A program made the translations under genes and the position numbers. DNA of 64,000 bases from Paraburkholderia caffeinilytica. GTDB lineage: Bacteria > Pseudomonadota > Gammaproteobacteria > Burkholderiales > Burkholderiaceae. The notes under the pieces are model-generated. The model did not search any database. It saw only the letters and a program-made list of their open reading frames with translations, and was not told the origin of the DNA. The stretch covers positions 558,001 to 622,000 of the forward strand of contig NZ_CP031467.1 of the NCBI RefSeq assembly GCF_003368325.1, written 5' to 3'. Shown piece by piece: positions 27,301 to 37,513 of this stretch (position 1 is its first letter; the number at the start of each line of letters is the position of its first letter).

Positions 27301-28137
27301 TTAAGACGCGTCGTCGCCGGGCGGCCTGGTCTTCAGCAGAATATGCTTGGCGATGCCGCGCACGATATTCACCTCCTCGCGCTCCAGACCGGAACGCGCG
27401 AACAGGCGTCGCAAGCGGGACATCAATTTCTTCGGATTGGCCGGATCGAGAAACTCGAGCGCGACCAGCGCGCTTTCCAGATGCGCGTACATGCTTTCGA
27501 TTTCGTCGCTCGCTGCCCGCGCGCCGACCGGCTCGCCCTGCCCGGCGGCCGCTTGGGCCACTGCGGATGCGGCAGGCATTGCCTCGCCCGCGGACAGATA
27601 CGCCGTGCGCAATTCATACGCCAACACCTGCACGGCCTGCGCAAGATTGAGCGAACTGTAGGCGGGATTGGCCGGAATATGCGCGAGCGCGCTGCAACGT
27701 TCGACGTCCTCGTTAGACAAACCCGTGCGCTCGTTGCCGAACACCAGCGCGATCTCGCCATGCACCGCCTGCTCGCGCGCGACGCCGGCCGCGGCACGCG
27801 GCGTCCATTGCGGCGGCCCGTATTCGCGCAGCCGGGCGGTCAGCGCAATCGACCAATGCACACCGCTCAACGCATCGGCAAGCGTCGGCACGACGTGAGC
27901 GGACGCCAGCACGTCGTCGGCGCCGCTCGCCATGGCGATGGCTTCCGGATCGCTTTGCACGTGCGGCACACGGGGCGACACCAGCACGAGGCGCGAGAAA
28001 CCCATGGTTTTCAGCGCCCGCGCCGCGGCGCCGACGTTGCCGGGATGGCTGGGCTCGACGAGCACGAAGCGCGTCGACGTAAAACCGCCGCGCAGTTCCG
28101 CCACGGCGGGATCGGAAGAATGGTGGGTGTGGTCCAC
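27301..28137 (-). CDS. trmJ: tRNA (cytidine/uridine-2'-O-)-methyltransferase TrmJ
   Basis: 278 residues from GTG 28137 (a TTG at 28179 is an alternative start). It is a SPOUT methyltransferase that modifies residue 32 of tRNA anticodon loops using S-adenosylmethionine. Motifs are [20 protein letters not shown] near the N-terminus, [16 protein letters not shown], and the knot-forming [18 protein letters not shown]. The C-terminal TrmJ extension is present ([21 protein letters not shown]). It is divergent from suhB, as in related bacteria. Confidence 0.92.
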   Translation of the reverse strand: MDHTHHSSDPAVAELRGGFTSTRFVLVEPSHPGNVGAAARALKTMGFSRLVLVSPRVPHVQSDPEAIAMASGADDVLASAHVVPTLADALSGVHWSIALTARLREYGPPQWTPRAAAGVAREQAVHGEIALVFGNERTGLSNEDVERCSALAHIPANPAYSSLNLAQAVQVLAYELRTAYLSAGEAMPAASAVAQAAAGQGEPVGARAASDEIESMYAHLESALVALEFLDPANPKKLMSRLRRLFARSGLEREEVNIVRGIAKHILLKTRPPGDDAS

Positions 28138-28513
28138 GATGAAACCCGGCAAGCTAAAGAACGCGTATGGTAGCGCCAACCCCGCGTCGGCTCCGAATTG
28201 TGCATAAATTGTGCATATCCGTCGCGCCAGAACCGCTCAACTGGACCGTCGCACGCCATGCCGGGCAGCAAGCGCTGCCGCCGCGCCCGGACTCAGGTAA
28301 AATAGCGGGATTCGCGCCTGGCCTATCGCCTACGAAAAGTCCGGCGCCTCGTTCTTATCCAATTCGTCTCCGTCGGCGGAATGCGCACCCGGTTCTTTAC
28401 CGGACGTGCGTTCCGTGCTGTTTCCGCGCCTTTTGACGGCGCTCAATTGGCGCTCATCCCGCGCTCATTTACCGGTAAGCAGCCGCGCTGCCCCGGCACA
28501 AGGATCCAGTCTC
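28138..28513. other. Intergenic region trmJ / suhB
   Basis: 376 bases between divergent genes. TAAAAT at 28298-28303 (plus strand) is a plausible -10 for suhB with a weak -35. An inverted repeat CCGGGC/GCCCGG (28261-28266, 28285-28290) lies just upstream of it. The long suhB leader (about 200 bases) holds no gene I can support. Confidence 0.35.
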
Positions 28514-29317
28514 ATGCATCCCATGCTCAATATCGCTGTGAAGGCCGCGCGCCGCGCAGCCCAGATCATCAACCGCGCGTCGCTCGACCTCGATCTTCTC
28601 CAGGTCAGCAAGAAACAGCACAACGATTTCGTCACGGAGGTCGACAAAGCATCTGAAGCGGCGATCATCGATACGCTCAAGACAGCCTACCCCGATCACG
28701 CCATCCTCGCCGAAGAATCCGGCAAGTCGGACAACGAGTCCGAATACCAGTGGATCATCGATCCGCTCGACGGCACCACCAATTTCATCCACGGCTTCCC
28801 GTACTACTGCGTGTCGATCGCGCTCGCCCACAAGGGCATCGTGACGCAATCCGTGGTCTACGATCCGACCCGCAACGACCTGTTCACCGCTTCGCGCGGC
28901 CGCGGCGCGTTCCTGAACGACCGCCGCATTCGCGTTGCCAAGCGCGACCGCCTGGCGGACGGCCTGATCGGCACCGGCTTCCCGTTCCGTGAAAAGGACG
29001 GTATCGAAGCGTACGGCCGCCAGTTCGCTGAAATGACCGAAGCCTGCGCCGGCCTGCGCCGTCCGGGCGCCGCCGCGCTCGATCTGGCCAATGTTGCCGC
29101 GGGCCGTATGGACGGCTTCTTCGAGCAGGGCCTGAGTCCGTGGGACGTCGCCGCAGGCAGCCTGCTGATCACGGAAGCCGGCGGTCTGGTCGGCAATTAC
29201 ACGGGCGACTCGGACTTCCTGCACGTCGGCGAAATCGTCGCGGGCAATCCGAAGGTCTATGCGCAGATGATCCCGATCCTGTCGCGCTATAGCCGCACAC
29301 GCCAGCAATCGGCTTAA
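28514..29317 (+). CDS. suhB: Inositol-1-monophosphatase family protein
   Basis: 267 residues, standard length. It has the metal-binding IMPase motifs [27 protein letters not shown] and [15 protein letters not shown]. It dephosphorylates inositol or related phosphates; in E. coli SuhB also works in rRNA antitermination complexes, which is family knowledge rather than sequence evidence. ATG 28514 gives the conserved [15 protein letters not shown] start. A terminator hairpin follows. Confidence 0.95.
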   Translation: MHPMLNIAVKAARRAAQIINRASLDLDLLQVSKKQHNDFVTEVDKASEAAIIDTLKTAYPDHAILAEESGKSDNESEYQWIIDPLDGTTNFIHGFPYYCVSIALAHKGIVTQSVVYDPTRNDLFTASRGRGAFLNDRRIRVAKRDRLADGLIGTGFPFREKDGIEAYGRQFAEMTEACAGLRRPGAAALDLANVAAGRMDGFFEQGLSPWDVAAGSLLITEAGGLVGNYTGDSDFLHVGEIVAGNPKVYAQMIPILSRYSRTRQQSA

Positions 29318-29397
29318 GGTTTCAGGTCTCGGGTTTCAGGTCTGGCGCCTGAGTCCGTCATCTGGCCGGCGTTGCACCGGTACACCGGACCATACGT

Positions 29398-29419
29398 AAA
29401 GCGGCTTCGGCCGCTTTTT
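29398..29419 (+). terminator. Intrinsic terminator after suhB
   Basis: Stem AAAGCGGC (29398-29405) / GCCGCTTT (29410-29417) with a TTCG tetraloop and a short T run to 29419, about 80 bases past the suhB stop. Confidence 0.8.
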
Positions 29420-29561
29420 CGTTGGCGCGCCTGCATCCGGCAGGCGTTCGTGCTACAAAGCGGGAGGCCGCGCCGGCACGCTCCATCGCCGGACGCGTTT
29501 TGCGCGCTTCTTGCTGCGCCCTGCTTCGCACCCGATTTACGCGCAGCTTCCGATCCGCTTC

Positions 29562-30860
29562 ATGAAAAAAGGCTTCTACACAATCATCGCGGCGCAGTTC
29601 ATTTCGTCGCTCGCTGACAACGCACTGCTGATCGCCGCCATCGCCCTGCTATCGGTGATCCGTTCGGCCGCCTGGGTCACGCCGCTGCTGCAGATTTTCT
29701 TCACCGTTTCCTACGTGTTGCTCGCCCCCTTCGTCGGCGCATTCGCCGACGCGATGCAAAAGCGGCACGTCATGTTCATCTCCAACGCGCTCAAGGCGGG
29801 CGGTTGCCTGATGATGATCGCCGGCGTCCATCCGATGATTGCGTACGGCGTGGTCGGTTTTGGCGCGGCCGCGTATTCGCCGGCCAAATACGGCATTCTC
29901 ACCGAGCTCCTGCCCGCGGAAAAACTCGTCAAGGCGAACGCGTGGCTCGAATCGGCCACCGTCCTGTCGACCATTGTCGGCACCATGGTCGGCGGCGCGC
30001 TGATCAGCACGCTCGCCGACAGATTCGTCGCGCATGCCCATCTGCCGCTGATCCGCTCCTCCGCCGATCTGGCGATGTTCGCGGTGATGGTCACGTATGC
30101 GATCGCGGCGGGGATCAACATCTTCATTCCCGACACCGGCGCGCGCTATCCGAACCGCTTGGCCGAGCCCAAGAAACTGATCGGCGACTTCTATCATTGC
30201 TTCAACGTATTGTGGGCCGACAAGCTCGCGCAGATCGCGCTGTGGGTCACGACGCTGATGTGGGGCGGTGCCGTCACGCTGCAATTGCTGGTGCTCAAAT
30301 GGGCCAACGTGAACCTCGGCTTGTCGCTGTCGAAGGCCGCGGTGATGCAAGGCGTGACGGGGCTCGGCATCGCCGTCGGCGCGGCGGCCGCGGCCGCGCT
30401 GATTCCGTTGCGCAGTTCGCTGCGCGTGTTGCCGGTCGGCATCCTCACCGGCGCGGTCGCGGTCGCCGTGGCGTTCTACAACAAGGACCTGTTTCCAGCG
30501 GGCGCCGGCATCCGTATCGGCGCGTACGTGCTGCCGATCTATATCCTGCTCGCCTATCCCTTGATGATCCTGCTCGGCGCCCTGTCGGGCTTTTTTATCG
30601 TGCCGATGAACGCGATACTCCAGCATCGCGGCGCGACCTTGCTCTCCGCCGGGCATTCGATCGCGGTGCAGAATTTCAACCAGAATCTGGCCGTGCTGCT
30701 GATGCTTGGCGCCTACGCGCTGCTGCTCATCGCGAAGATGCCGGCGCAATGGATCATCGTCGTGTTCGGCAGTTTCGTCACGTTCATGATGTGGCTCGCA
30801 AAACGGCGCAGCGCCGTGAATGAGCGCACGGTGGATATGCGGGCGCTCGTCGAAGAATGA
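29562..30860 (+). CDS. lplT: Lysophospholipid transporter LplT
   Basis: A 432-residue MFS protein with about 11-12 membrane segments. The N-terminus MKKGFYTIIAAQFISSLADN, the loop DAMQKRHVMFISNALKAGG and FGAAAYSPAKYGILTELLP are typical of LplT, which flips lysophospholipids across the inner membrane for re-acylation. The usual partner Aas is not adjacent here. ATG 29562 is chosen from the conserved N-terminus. Confidence 0.9.
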   Translation: MKKGFYTIIAAQFISSLADNALLIAAIALLSVIRSAAWVTPLLQIFFTVSYVLLAPFVGAFADAMQKRHVMFISNALKAGGCLMMIAGVHPMIAYGVVGFGAAAYSPAKYGILTELLPAEKLVKANAWLESATVLSTIVGTMVGGALISTLADRFVAHAHLPLIRSSADLAMFAVMVTYAIAAGINIFIPDTGARYPNRLAEPKKLIGDFYHCFNVLWADKLAQIALWVTTLMWGGAVTLQLLVLKWANVNLGLSLSKAAVMQGVTGLGIAVGAAAAAALIPLRSSLRVLPVGILTGAVAVAVAFYNKDLFPAGAGIRIGAYVLPIYILLAYPLMILLGALSGFFIVPMNAILQHRGATLLSAGHSIAVQNFNQNLAVLLMLGAYALLLIAKMPAQWIIVVFGSFVTFMMWLAKRRSAVNERTVDMRALVEE

Positions 30861-31008
30861 CGGCATGGCGAGAATCGTCCGGCCGGCGCGAGAATCGCGC
30901 ATTGCAACGCGTGGGCTGCGTGACGATTGGCCATCCGGCCAGGGTCCGCTCGCCGCGCCGGCAGGTTAAACTCACGCCCTGAACAGCTAACGCAAAAAGA
31001 CACCGAGG

Positions 31009-33705
31009 ATGGGCATTCAAACCGCAGCGGCCAATGACGTCGCACAACACACGCCAATGATGCAGCAGTATCTCCGCATCAAGGCGGATCATCCGGGCAC
31101 ACTGGTGTTCTACCGGATGGGCGACTTCTACGAGCTCTTTTTCGAAGACGCGGAAAAGGCTGCGCGTCTGCTCGACTTGACACTGACGCAGCGCGGCGCG
31201 TCGGCGGGCAATCCGATCAAGATGGCGGGCGTGCCGCATCACGCGGTCGAACAGTATCTGGCCAAGCTGGTGAAGCTCGGTGAATCCGTCGCGATTTGCG
31301 AACAGATCGGCGATCCGGCTACGTCGAAGGGACCCGTCGAGCGCAAGGTGATGCGCGTGGTCACGCCGGGCACATTGACCGACGCAGCACTCCTGTCCGA
31401 CAAGAGCGACGTCTACCTGATGGCGCTGTGCGTCGCCCATAACCGGCGCGGCGTTGCAACGGGCGTCGGGCTCGCGTGGCTGAATCTGGCGAGCGGCGCA
31501 TTGCGCCTCGCCGAAGTGGCGCCCGACCAGGTGGCCGCCGCGCTCGAGCGGATTCGTCCCGCGGAAATTCTGGTGGCCGATGCGCCCGCCGACTCCGCGA
31601 GCTGGACGCCGCCCGTCAACGCCGGCGCCCTCACCCGCGTGCCGGTCTGGCACTTCGATATCGCCTCGGGCACGCAGCGTCTGTGCGATCAGCTGGAAGT
31701 GGCCGGCCTCGACGGCTTCGGCGCGCACTCGCTGACGGCGGCATGTGGCGCGGCCGGCGCGCTGCTGCTGTATGCGGCGGCCACGCAAGGCCAGCAATTG
31801 CGTCACGTGCGCAGCCTGAAGGTCGAGTACGAGTCCGAATATATCGGGCTCGACCCCGCCACGCGCCGCAATCTCGAACTCACCGAAACGCTGCGCGGCA
31901 CCGAATCGCCCACGCTGTGTTCGCTGCTCGACACCTGCTGCACGACGATGGGCAGCCGTCTGTTGCGCCACTGGCTGCATCATCCGCCGCGCGAAGCCGC
32001 CGTGGCGCAAGCGCGTCAGCAGGCCATCGGCGCATTGCTCGACGCGCCGCCGGGCGCAGGCGTCGACACGCTCCGCGGCGCACTGCGGCAGATTTCCGAC
32101 ATCGAGCGGATTACCGGGCGTCTCGCGCTGCTGTCGGCACGGCCTCGCGATCTGTCGAGCCTGCGCGATACGTTCATCGCCTTGCCCGATCTGCGCACGC
32201 AACTCGCGGCCGTTTCGTCCAATGCGGATTCGCTGGCGCGTATCGACGCGTCACTGGAGCCGCCGCAAGCCTGCGTCGAACTGCTCAGGCGCGCGGTCGC
32301 GCAGGAGCCGGCCGCGATGGTGCGCGACGGTGGCGTGATCGCCCGCGGCTACGATGCCGAACTCGACGAGTTGCGCGATATTTCGGAGAACTGCGGGCAG
32401 TTCCTGATCGACCTCGAAACACGCGAACGGGCGCGCACCGGCATCGGCAATCTGCGCGTCGAATACAACAAGGTGCACGGCTTCTATATCGAAGTCACGC
32501 GCGGCCAGACCGACAAGGTGCCGGACGATTACCGCCGCCGTCAGACGTTGAAAAACGCCGAGCGTTACATCACGCCGGAGCTGAAGACTTTCGAAGACAA
32601 GGCGCTGTCCGCGCAGGAACGCGCGCTGGCCCGCGAACGCTCGCTTTACGACGCGTTACTGCAGGCGCTGCTGCCTTTTATTCCGGACTGCCAGCGGGTC
32701 GCAGCGGCACTGGCCGAACTCGATCTGCTGGTTGCCTTCGCCGAACGCGCCCGCGCACTCGACTGGGTCGCGCCAACGTTCTCGCCGGATACCGGCATCG
32801 AAATCGAACAGGGCCGCCATCCGGTCGTCGAAGCGCAGGTCGAGCAATTTATCGCTAACGACTGCACGCTCACACCCGAGCGCAAACTGCTCCTGATCAC
32901 CGGCCCGAACATGGGCGGTAAGTCGACCTTCATGCGGCAGACCGCGCTGATCGCGTTGCTGGCCTACGTCGGCAGCTACGTGCCCGCACGCCGCGCGGCA
33001 TTCGGGCCGATCGATCGCATCTTCACGCGAATCGGCGCAGCGGACGATCTGGCCGGCGGCCGTTCGACCTTCATGGTGGAGATGACGGAAGCAGCGGCGA
33101 TCCTGAACGACGCAACCCCGCAAAGTCTCGTGCTGATGGACGAAATCGGGCGCGGCACGTCGACGTTCGACGGCCTCGCGCTGGCGTGGGCCATTGCGCG
33201 GCACCTGCTCTCACACAACGGCTGCCATACGCTCTTCGCCACGCACTACTTCGAATTGACGCAGTTGCCCGCCGAGTTTCCGCACGCGGCCAATGTGCAC
33301 CTGTCGGCCGTCGAACATGGGCACGGTATCGTGTTCCTGCATGCGGTCAGCGAAGGGCCGGCGAATCAGAGCTATGGTTTGCAAGTCGCGCAACTGGCGG
33401 GTGTGCCGAACGCGGTGATTCGCGCGGCCCGCAAGCATCTCGCGCACCTCGAACAGCAATCGGCGGCGCAACCCGCCCCGCAGCTCGATCTGTTCGCCGC
33501 CCCGATGCCCATGCTGGTCGAAGACGCCGACGACGAACGCGACGAACGCGACGACAAGCGAGGAGCAACGGCGGCGTCGCCGGCCATGCAGACACTCGTC
33601 GAACGTCTGCGCGCAATCGACCCGAACGACCTGCGGCCACGCGAAGCGCTCGATCTGCTGTACGAACTGCACGACCTGGCCGCCGCGTCGGATGCCGATC
33701 ATTGA
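31009..33705 (+). CDS. mutS: DNA mismatch repair protein MutS
   Basis: 898 residues. It binds mismatches and recruits MutL. The N-terminal mismatch-reading motif is [14 protein letters not shown] (Phe-Tyr-Glu); lever and clamp domains follow. The ATPase has Walker [15 protein letters not shown] around residue 632 and Walker [16 protein letters not shown] around 705. The C-terminal region has an Asp/Glu/Arg patch ([15 protein letters not shown]) before the final dimerisation helices ([20 protein letters not shown]). Its last 14 bases overlap the start of the next gene. Confidence 0.97.
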   Translation: MGIQTAAANDVAQHTPMMQQYLRIKADHPGTLVFYRMGDFYELFFEDAEKAARLLDLTLTQRGASAGNPIKMAGVPHHAVEQYLAKLVKLGESVAICEQIGDPATSKGPVERKVMRVVTPGTLTDAALLSDKSDVYLMALCVAHNRRGVATGVGLAWLNLASGALRLAEVAPDQVAAALERIRPAEILVADAPADSASWTPPVNAGALTRVPVWHFDIASGTQRLCDQLEVAGLDGFGAHSLTAACGAAGALLLYAAATQGQQLRHVRSLKVEYESEYIGLDPATRRNLELTETLRGTESPTLCSLLDTCCTTMGSRLLRHWLHHPPREAAVAQARQQAIGALLDAPPGAGVDTLRGALRQISDIERITGRLALLSARPRDLSSLRDTFIALPDLRTQLAAVSSNADSLARIDASLEPPQACVELLRRAVAQEPAAMVRDGGVIARGYDAELDELRDISENCGQFLIDLETRERARTGIGNLRVEYNKVHGFYIEVTRGQTDKVPDDYRRRQTLKNAERYITPELKTFEDKALSAQERALARERSLYDALLQALLPFIPDCQRVAAALAELDLLVAFAERARALDWVAPTFSPDTGIEIEQGRHPVVEAQVEQFIANDCTLTPERKLLLITGPNMGGKSTFMRQTALIALLAYVGSYVPARRAAFGPIDRIFTRIGAADDLAGGRSTFMVEMTEAAAILNDATPQSLVLMDEIGRGTSTFDGLALAWAIARHLLSHNGCHTLFATHYFELTQLPAEFPHAANVHLSAVEHGHGIVFLHAVSEGPANQSYGLQVAQLAGVPNAVIRAARKHLAHLEQQSAAQPAPQLDLFAAPMPMLVEDADDERDERDDKRGATAASPAMQTLVERLRAIDPNDLRPREALDLLYELHDLAAASDADH

Positions 33706-35065
33706 CGCACACAGGCCCTTGCAGCGCCCGCGCAAACTTTGCGCGGCGCTGACCGTCGCCCTTACGCTCACCGACGGACTTACTTCGCGCTTGTCGCTCG
33801 TATCGGTCTTGTCGCTGGCGGCGTTTGCTTTGCCCGCGCAGGCCGAAGCGCCGCGCTTTGCCTTCGCGGTTATCGCCAGCACGCTGCAAAGCCCCGCCGA
33901 CGAAGCACCCACGCAACGTCTGATCGAGGCAATCAGCCGCGACCGCGACCTATCGTTCATTGTCTACGACGGCAATCTGAAGGGCGCAAAAGAAGCCTGC
34001 CGCGATGCGCTATATGAACGGCGCCATGCCCTGCTCGAAACGTCGCGGCCCGCCCTCTTCTTCATTCCGGGGCAGCACGACTGGGCCGACTGCGGCACGG
34101 CTGAGGCCGGCGGCTTCGACCCGGTCGAGCGGCTCGATCAACTACGCCAGACCCTGTTCACCGACTCCACCTCGATGGGTCAGAACCCGATCGCTTTAAC
34201 GCGCGAGAGTGAAGTGTCGCGCTTTCGTCCGTTCCGGGAAAACGTGCGCTGGCAAGTCGGCGATACGGTGTTTGTCGGTCTGAACGCGCCGAGCCCGAAC
34301 AATCACTATCTGACCGCGGGCGGCCGCAATGGCGAGTTCGAAGACCGGGTGATCGCCAATGCATTCTGGCTCGAACACGCCGGCGAATACGCGAAACGCC
34401 GCGAGGCGCGTGCAATTGTCGTGTTCATTCAGGGTGACCCCGATCCGGAACGCTACGAACGGCCCGACCGTTTCGCGTGGCTGCGCTTTGCGCGCAACAC
34501 GCGCCGCGACGGTTTTCTGGAGTTCAAACGCAGCCTCGTCAAACTCGCGCAGATTTTTCGCGGACCGGTGCTGGTGATTCATTGCGACGAAGAACGCACG
34601 AGCACCGGCTTCGTGATCGATCAGCCGCTACGCAATGACAAGGGAATGCTGGTGACGAACCTCACACGTGTCGCGCTTGCGCCGCATGATCGTCTTAACC
34701 AGTGGATTCAGATTGATGCGGACCTCGGCAAGAAGCCGCCGTTCCGCGTAAGTGTGCGCGACGTGCCGAAGCAAATGCCGATGCCAACGGCGCCGCCGGC
34801 GCCGCAACGCGAAGAGCCGGCCGCTTCGATGCCGGCCGTACCGGCGTTAGGTCCCGCTTCCGAGTTACCGCCGTTGTTGCAGACGCCTGGGCAGCAGCAA
34901 CCCGACCCGCAGCAGCACAGACCGGTGGATGAAGGCAACGGCGAGTACGGGCCCCCTATGTCCGGCCCGCCCGCCTCGACGGTTTTGCCGCACTCACCCG
35001 CGGCGCCAGGTGCGCCTTCAGGCGCTCCCGGCACGCCCGCGAGTTCAGTGCAGCGTGGGCCCTGA
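33692..35065 (+). CDS. Exported protein resembling a degenerate metallophosphoesterase
   Basis: 457 residues. Signal peptide (about 1-51, hydrophobic core [17 protein letters not shown]). The body (55-360) follows the order of a calcineurin-like phosphoesterase: a beta strand FAFAVIAS where D-x-H would be, [17 protein letters not shown] at about 91-107 (like GD..C), [12 protein letters not shown] at about 123-134 (GQHD in place of GNHD), and [15 protein letters not shown] at about 293-307. The usual first D-x-H and final G-H-x-H histidines are not seen, so activity is doubtful. The last about 90 residues are Pro/Ala/Gln-rich and probably disordered. It overlaps mutS by 14 bases, so may be coupled, and its tail overlaps the convergent slyD end by 21 bases. 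Confidence 0.7.
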   Translation: MPIIDAHRPLQRPRKLCAALTVALTLTDGLTSRLSLVSVLSLAAFALPAQAEAPRFAFAVIASTLQSPADEAPTQRLIEAISRDRDLSFIVYDGNLKGAKEACRDALYERRHALLETSRPALFFIPGQHDWADCGTAEAGGFDPVERLDQLRQTLFTDSTSMGQNPIALTRESEVSRFRPFRENVRWQVGDTVFVGLNAPSPNNHYLTAGGRNGEFEDRVIANAFWLEHAGEYAKRREARAIVVFIQGDPDPERYERPDRFAWLRFARNTRRDGFLEFKRSLVKLAQIFRGPVLVIHCDEERTSTGFVIDQPLRNDKGMLVTNLTRVALAPHDRLNQWIQIDADLGKKPPFRVSVRDVPKQMPMPTAPPAPQREEPAASMPAVPALGPASELPPLLQTPGQQQPDPQQHRPVDEGNGEYGPPMSGPPASTVLPHSPAAPGAPSGAPGTPASSVQRGP

Positions 35066-35587
35066 CTTGTCGTCGTCGGCTTCGTCGTCATCGTCATCGA
35101 GGACTTCGAGGCCGTCGGCGCCATGCGCGTGTTCGTGCTGGATTTCGTCTTCCGTAGCCGGACGCACGTCCTTGACGGTCAGCGCGAAACGCAGCGCCAT
35201 GCCGGCGAGCGGATGGTTGCCGTCGAGCACGACTTTGTCTTCCGCCACGTCGGTCACCACGTAGACGAGCGAATCGAGATCGTCATCGCCTTCTTCCGGC
35301 GTGCCTTCGAATTGCATGCCGACTTCGAGCGGTTCCGGGAAGCGATCGCGCGGCTCGATCTTCACGAGATCGGGGTCGTACTCGCCGAACGCGTCTTGCG
35401 GCTCAAGCTGGATCTGTGTCTCGAAGCCGGCCTCGTGGCCGTCGAGCTCTTCCTCGATCTTGGGGAACGTGCCATCATAGCCGCCGTGCAGATAGACCAT
35501 CGGCTCGTCGCTTTCTTCGATCAGATTGCCCTGCGCATCCGATAGCTTGTAAGCGACCGACACGACGGTGTTCTTTGCGATTTTCAT
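35045..35587 (-). CDS. slyD: FKBP-type peptidyl-prolyl isomerase SlyD
   Basis: 180 residues: FKBP domain with inserted-in-flap chaperone domain (KIAKNTVVSVAYKLSD, PMVYLHGGYDGTFPKIEEEL, QLEPQDAFGEYDP, HPLAGMALRFALTVKDVR). It acts as a cytoplasmic proline isomerase and chaperone. The C-terminal tail is Asp/Glu-rich (EVLDDDDDEADDDK) with few His, unlike the His-rich nickel-binding tail of E. coli SlyD. ATG 35587 matches the conserved start. It is divergent from the cupin gene by only 32 bases. Confidence 0.93.
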   Translation of the reverse strand: MKIAKNTVVSVAYKLSDAQGNLIEESDEPMVYLHGGYDGTFPKIEEELDGHEAGFETQIQLEPQDAFGEYDPDLVKIEPRDRFPEPLEVGMQFEGTPEEGDDDLDSLVYVVTDVAEDKVVLDGNHPLAGMALRFALTVKDVRPATEDEIQHEHAHGADGLEVLDDDDDEADDDKSGPTLH

Positions 35588-35619
35588 TCGATTCTCCAGA
35601 ATACAACTCACATTATACG

Positions 35620-36870
35620 ATGCCCAAGCGGCCCACTGACCACCCGGCCGATGCAGCTTCGGCACTGAATTCTTCGCCGGCTTCAAAGCCGGCTCGCCCG
35701 GGTCTCCCGCCCTCGCCTGACACACCCACGCCGTTGCTCGGCAATCTGACACCGTCGCAATTCATGCGCCGGTACTGGCAGAAGAAGCCTCTGCTGATCC
35801 GCCAGGCGATTCCGAACGTGGAAGCGCCGCTGTCGCGCGACGAGTTTTTCGAGCTGGCCGATCAGGACGAAGTAGAAGCGCGTCTGATCACGCACTTTCG
35901 CAACAAGTGGCAACTGGAGCACGGCCCGTTCGCGCCGGATGAACTGCCGTCGGTCAAGCAGCGCGCCTGGACGCTGCTCGTGCAGGGCGTGGACCTTTAC
36001 GACGATCGCGCGCGCGCCTTGCTCGACCGCTTCCGCTTCGTGCCGGACGCGCGTCTGGACGACCTGATGATTTCGTATGCAAGCGATGGCGGAGGTGTCG
36101 GCCCCCACTTCGATTCCTACGATGTGTTTCTTTTGCAAGTAAAAGGCAAGCGCCGGTGGCGGATCAGTGCGCAGAAAGATCTGACACTCCAACCGGGTTT
36201 GCCGTTGAAAGTTTTACAGCACTTCGAGGCGGAAGAGGAATGGCTGCTCGAGCCGGGCGACATGTTGTACCTGCCGCCGCATATTGCGCACGACGGTGTC
36301 GCCGAAGGCGAATGCATGACCTGCTCGATCGGTTTTCGCGCGCCGTCCGAGGGTGAGTTGACCGCGCAGTTCCTTTACCATCTGGCCGAGCGCGGCGAGT
36401 CGGTTGCGCGCCCCAATGCGCTCTATCGCGATCCGCGACAACCGGCCGTCGATCGTCCGGCAGAGCTGCCCGCTGCACTGATCGAACGCGTTGGCGCGAT
36501 CCTTGCGGGCGTGAAATGGGATGAGCAGGACATTGCATCGTTCCTTGGCGCGTACCTCAGCGAACCCAAGCCGAGTGTCGTCTTTGATCCGCCGCAACGA
36601 CCACTCAATGAAGCCCGTTTCATCAGTCAGGCATCGAAGTCAGGCATTCGGCTGGACCGCAAGACTAATTTGTTGTACAACCGCCGTTTTTTCTTCGTAA
36701 ATGGAGAGGAAACGCCGTTTGATGGCGCAAAAAAGTGGTTGTTTGACCTCGCTGACCACCGGTGTATGAGTGCGAAACGCTTTGTAACACTCTCACACGA
36801 TTCGTCGGTGACAGCACTGCTGCACGAGTGGTATCGTGCGGGCTGGATACAAGTGGGCGAGCTTGCGTAA
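35620..36870 (+). CDS. Cupin (JmjC-like) ribosomal oxygenase, YcfD/RoxA family
   Basis: 416 residues. A Pro-rich start (1-45) is followed by FMRRYWQKKPLLIRQAIPN and a JmjC-type cupin core. The 2-oxoglutarate Fe(II) ligands are His163 and Asp165 in GPHFDSYDVFLLQVKGKRRW, and a distal His in YLPPHIAHDG (221 or 224). The E. coli homologue YcfD/RoxA hydroxylates an arginine of ribosomal protein L16; the same activity is inferred here. The C-terminal winged-helix-like region ends with FVTLSHDSSVTALLHEWYRAG. Confidence 0.9.
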   Translation: MPKRPTDHPADAASALNSSPASKPARPGLPPSPDTPTPLLGNLTPSQFMRRYWQKKPLLIRQAIPNVEAPLSRDEFFELADQDEVEARLITHFRNKWQLEHGPFAPDELPSVKQRAWTLLVQGVDLYDDRARALLDRFRFVPDARLDDLMISYASDGGGVGPHFDSYDVFLLQVKGKRRWRISAQKDLTLQPGLPLKVLQHFEAEEEWLLEPGDMLYLPPHIAHDGVAEGECMTCSIGFRAPSEGELTAQFLYHLAERGESVARPNALYRDPRQPAVDRPAELPAALIERVGAILAGVKWDEQDIASFLGAYLSEPKPSVVFDPPQRPLNEARFISQASKSGIRLDRKTNLLYNRRFFFVNGEETPFDGAKKWLFDLADHRCMSAKRFVTLSHDSSVTALLHEWYRAGWIQVGELA

Positions 36871-36939
36871 CTCTGCCTGCCTGTTATACCGTACTGTGAA
36901 ATTTTGTATGAGAAAGACAACGTATTGACCCCGGATTTA

Positions 36940-36968
36940 TGGATTGTCAGTACGAAAGTGCATATAAT
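36940..36968 (+). promoter_or_regulatory. Promoter of the Ala/Ser lipoprotein gene
   Basis: Consensus -10 TATAAT (36963-36968) with TGGATT (36940-36945) at 17-base spacing as a weak -35. This leaves a 5' leader of about 125 bases before the start codon at 37102. Confidence 0.6.
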
Positions 36969-37101
36969 TTCCGCCCAAGCCGTAGGGAAGATTCCAGCTC
37001 GTCAAAAGAGCGTCTCCACCAGCGGCCCAGGTCGGTGTTGGAGCACATTACCGGTATTATTTTGCGCTGTTGCTTACCTTTAACCATAAAAGGACGTGAT
37101 C

Positions 37102-37365
37102 ATGAAGAAATCCCTCCTCGTAGCATCCCTGTTGGCAGCTGTGGCACTGGCTGCATGCAACAAGAGCAACGATCAAGCCGCTGCACCGGCTGCTAGCGAC
37201 GCTGCTGCCGCTTCGGCACCGGCTGCCGCTGCTTCGGACGCTGCTGCTGCTGCGTCGGGTGCTGCTGCTGCTGCGAGCGACGCTGCTGCTTCGGCTACGA
37301 CCGCTGCTTCGGACGCAGGCGCTGCTGCTTCGGCTGCTGCTCCGGCTTCGGGCGCAAGCCAGTAA
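37102..37365 (+). CDS. Small Ala/Ser-rich lipoprotein
   Basis: 87 residues. Lipoprotein signal KKSLLVASLLAAVALAAC with the lipidated Cys at 19, then a tail of almost only Ala, Ser, Asp, Thr, Pro and Gly in repeats such as SDAAAAASGAAA. No folded domain is likely. AGGA lies just upstream of ATG 37102. Alanine is coded mainly by GCT, unlike the GCG/GCC of its neighbours. It is a single-gene unit with its own promoter and a strong terminator, which suggests high expression. An envelope structural or spacer role is a guess. Confidence 0.82.
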   Translation: MKKSLLVASLLAAVALAACNKSNDQAAAPAASDAAAASAPAAAASDAAAAASGAAAAASDAAASATTAASDAGAAASAAAPASGASQ

Positions 37366-37438
37366 GCTGTCGCATAGGGTTCGCCTCTGGGCGAAAACTG
37401 CTCAGGGAAATCACCTCGATTTCCCGAGGCAGTAAAGC

Positions 37439-37470
37439 AAAACGCCACGGATTCACATCCGTGGCGTTTT
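37439..37470. terminator. Bidirectional intrinsic terminator
   Basis: Perfect 12-base stem AAAACGCCACGG (37439-37450) / CCGTGGCGTTTT (37459-37470) with an 8-base loop. The T run on each strand lets it end both the lipoprotein transcript and the convergent helicase transcript. A second hairpin GGGAAAT/ATTTCCC lies just before it (37405-37425). Confidence 0.85.
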
Positions 37471-37513
37471 GTCATTTAGAAACCGTTTTTTACAACGGCA
37501 TTCACTTAATCAC

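Noticed and set aside
29649..30902. 417-codon minus-strand open frame opposite lplT
   Set aside because: Asp/His/Arg-rich shadow; the plus strand encodes a clear MFS transporter.
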